This document shows positions 63,832 through 64,000 of a DNA stretch of 64,000 nucleotides, in pieces. A program made the translations under genes and the position numbers. How positions within the stretch are numbered: position 1 is the first letter of the stretch; each line of letters starts with the position of its first letter. The DNA comes from Halomonas salipaludis (GTDB lineage Bacteria > Pseudomonadota > Gammaproteobacteria > Pseudomonadales > Halomonadaceae). The notes under the pieces are model-generated. The model saw nothing but the letters and a program-made list of their open reading frames with translations, searched no databases and was not told where the DNA came from. The DNA is taken from positions 186,001 through 250,000 of the forward strand of contig NZ_NSKB01000002.1 in the NCBI RefSeq assembly GCF_002286975.1. Reading direction: 5' to 3'.

Positions 63832-64000
63832 CATTCGTTCCGCTAACTCGATTGCCCTGGCGTAGAGCAATCACGCATCAGCACTCACTCCCGCGGCACT
63901 GGGTCGATCCGTTCTCGCTTACCCAGCGTATCGATGCTTGGCGTCGTTGGCTGGCCGGCCAACCCGCTGGTCACTGGCTACTCTACCGACGTCACCCTGG
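63828..64000 (+). CDS. acyl/aryl-ACP ligase, N-terminal fragment
   Basis: Only 57 codons are in the window. The GTG start at 63828 follows AAGGAG and overlaps the previous stop. The visible residues (VTFVPLTRLPWRRAITHQHS... WRRWLAGQPAGHWLLYRRH) have no diagnostic motif. Position right after the COG4648 protein is where the AMP-forming ligase ApeH sits in known APE clusters, where it loads 4-hydroxybenzoate on the carrier protein. The identity rests on gene order alone. Confidence 0.5.
   Translation, partial: MTFVPLTRLPWRRAITHQHSLPRHWVDPFSLTQRIDAWRRWLAGQPAGHWLLYRRHP

Overview
The window looks like a chromosomal piece of a moderately halophilic gammaproteobacterium of the Halomonadaceae (Halomonas or a close relative). 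This rests on high G+C coding sequence, Pseudomonas-like gene sets (gts glucose transporter, SiaABCD, HexR with zwf-pgl-eda), a BCCT osmolyte carrier and the gene order gltA / sdhCDAB-sucAB-lpd-sucCD / gltX-tRNA-Ala-tRNA-Glu. No phage, transposase, integrase or CRISPR array is visible. Species is inferred from protein style, not from a database comparison.

Layout. 1-2349: C-terminally cut DUF1266 protein. 2520-5304: GABA catabolism (gabD-gabT). 5418-9037: small unknowns, a stress membrane protein, DUF924 and a sodium:solute symporter. 9194-14329: GlxA-type regulator with an MFS carrier, ycjX-ycjF, and a universal stress gene behind an FNR/Anr-like box. 14381-21004: glucose-type ABC transporter (gtsABCD) with its two-component system. 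21124-22664: HAD phosphatase and an SDR-like protein.

22664-30489: a 7.8 kb inserted segment carrying a complete GlcNAc PTS/catabolic cluster (nagE, nagF, SIS-type deaminase, nagA, GntR regulator). It is bounded by a perfect 66-bp direct repeat of the promoter and start codon of rnb (RNase II), and the left end keeps a broken rnb fragment. Intact rnb follows at 30553. 32906-36694 is the SiaABCD biofilm/c-di-GMP operon. 36698-39207 holds a DUF1989 protein and a BCCT carrier.

39374-52624: TCA-cycle block, with sdhCDAB, sucAB, lpd and sucCD on the minus strand and gltA divergent on the plus strand. 52692-53155 is a gene-free, AT-rich stretch with paired DnaA boxes and a 21-bp palindrome. tRNA-Glu, tRNA-Ala and gltX follow, then a LysR regulator, a candidate small RNA, and the Entner-Doudoroff operon zwf-pgl-eda divergent from its regulator hexR. 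The right edge (61341-64000) is the start of an aryl-polyene type pigment cluster: chain-length factor, acyltransferase, two acyl carrier proteins, a membrane protein and a cut acyl ligase.

Functionally the window is mostly central carbon metabolism: glucose uptake (gts) and GlcNAc uptake (nag) feed the Entner-Doudoroff genes and the TCA cycle. A 23-24 nt element shared by the symporter leader and the zwf leader, HexR-like operators and paired NagQ-like operators suggest how parts of this network are wired.
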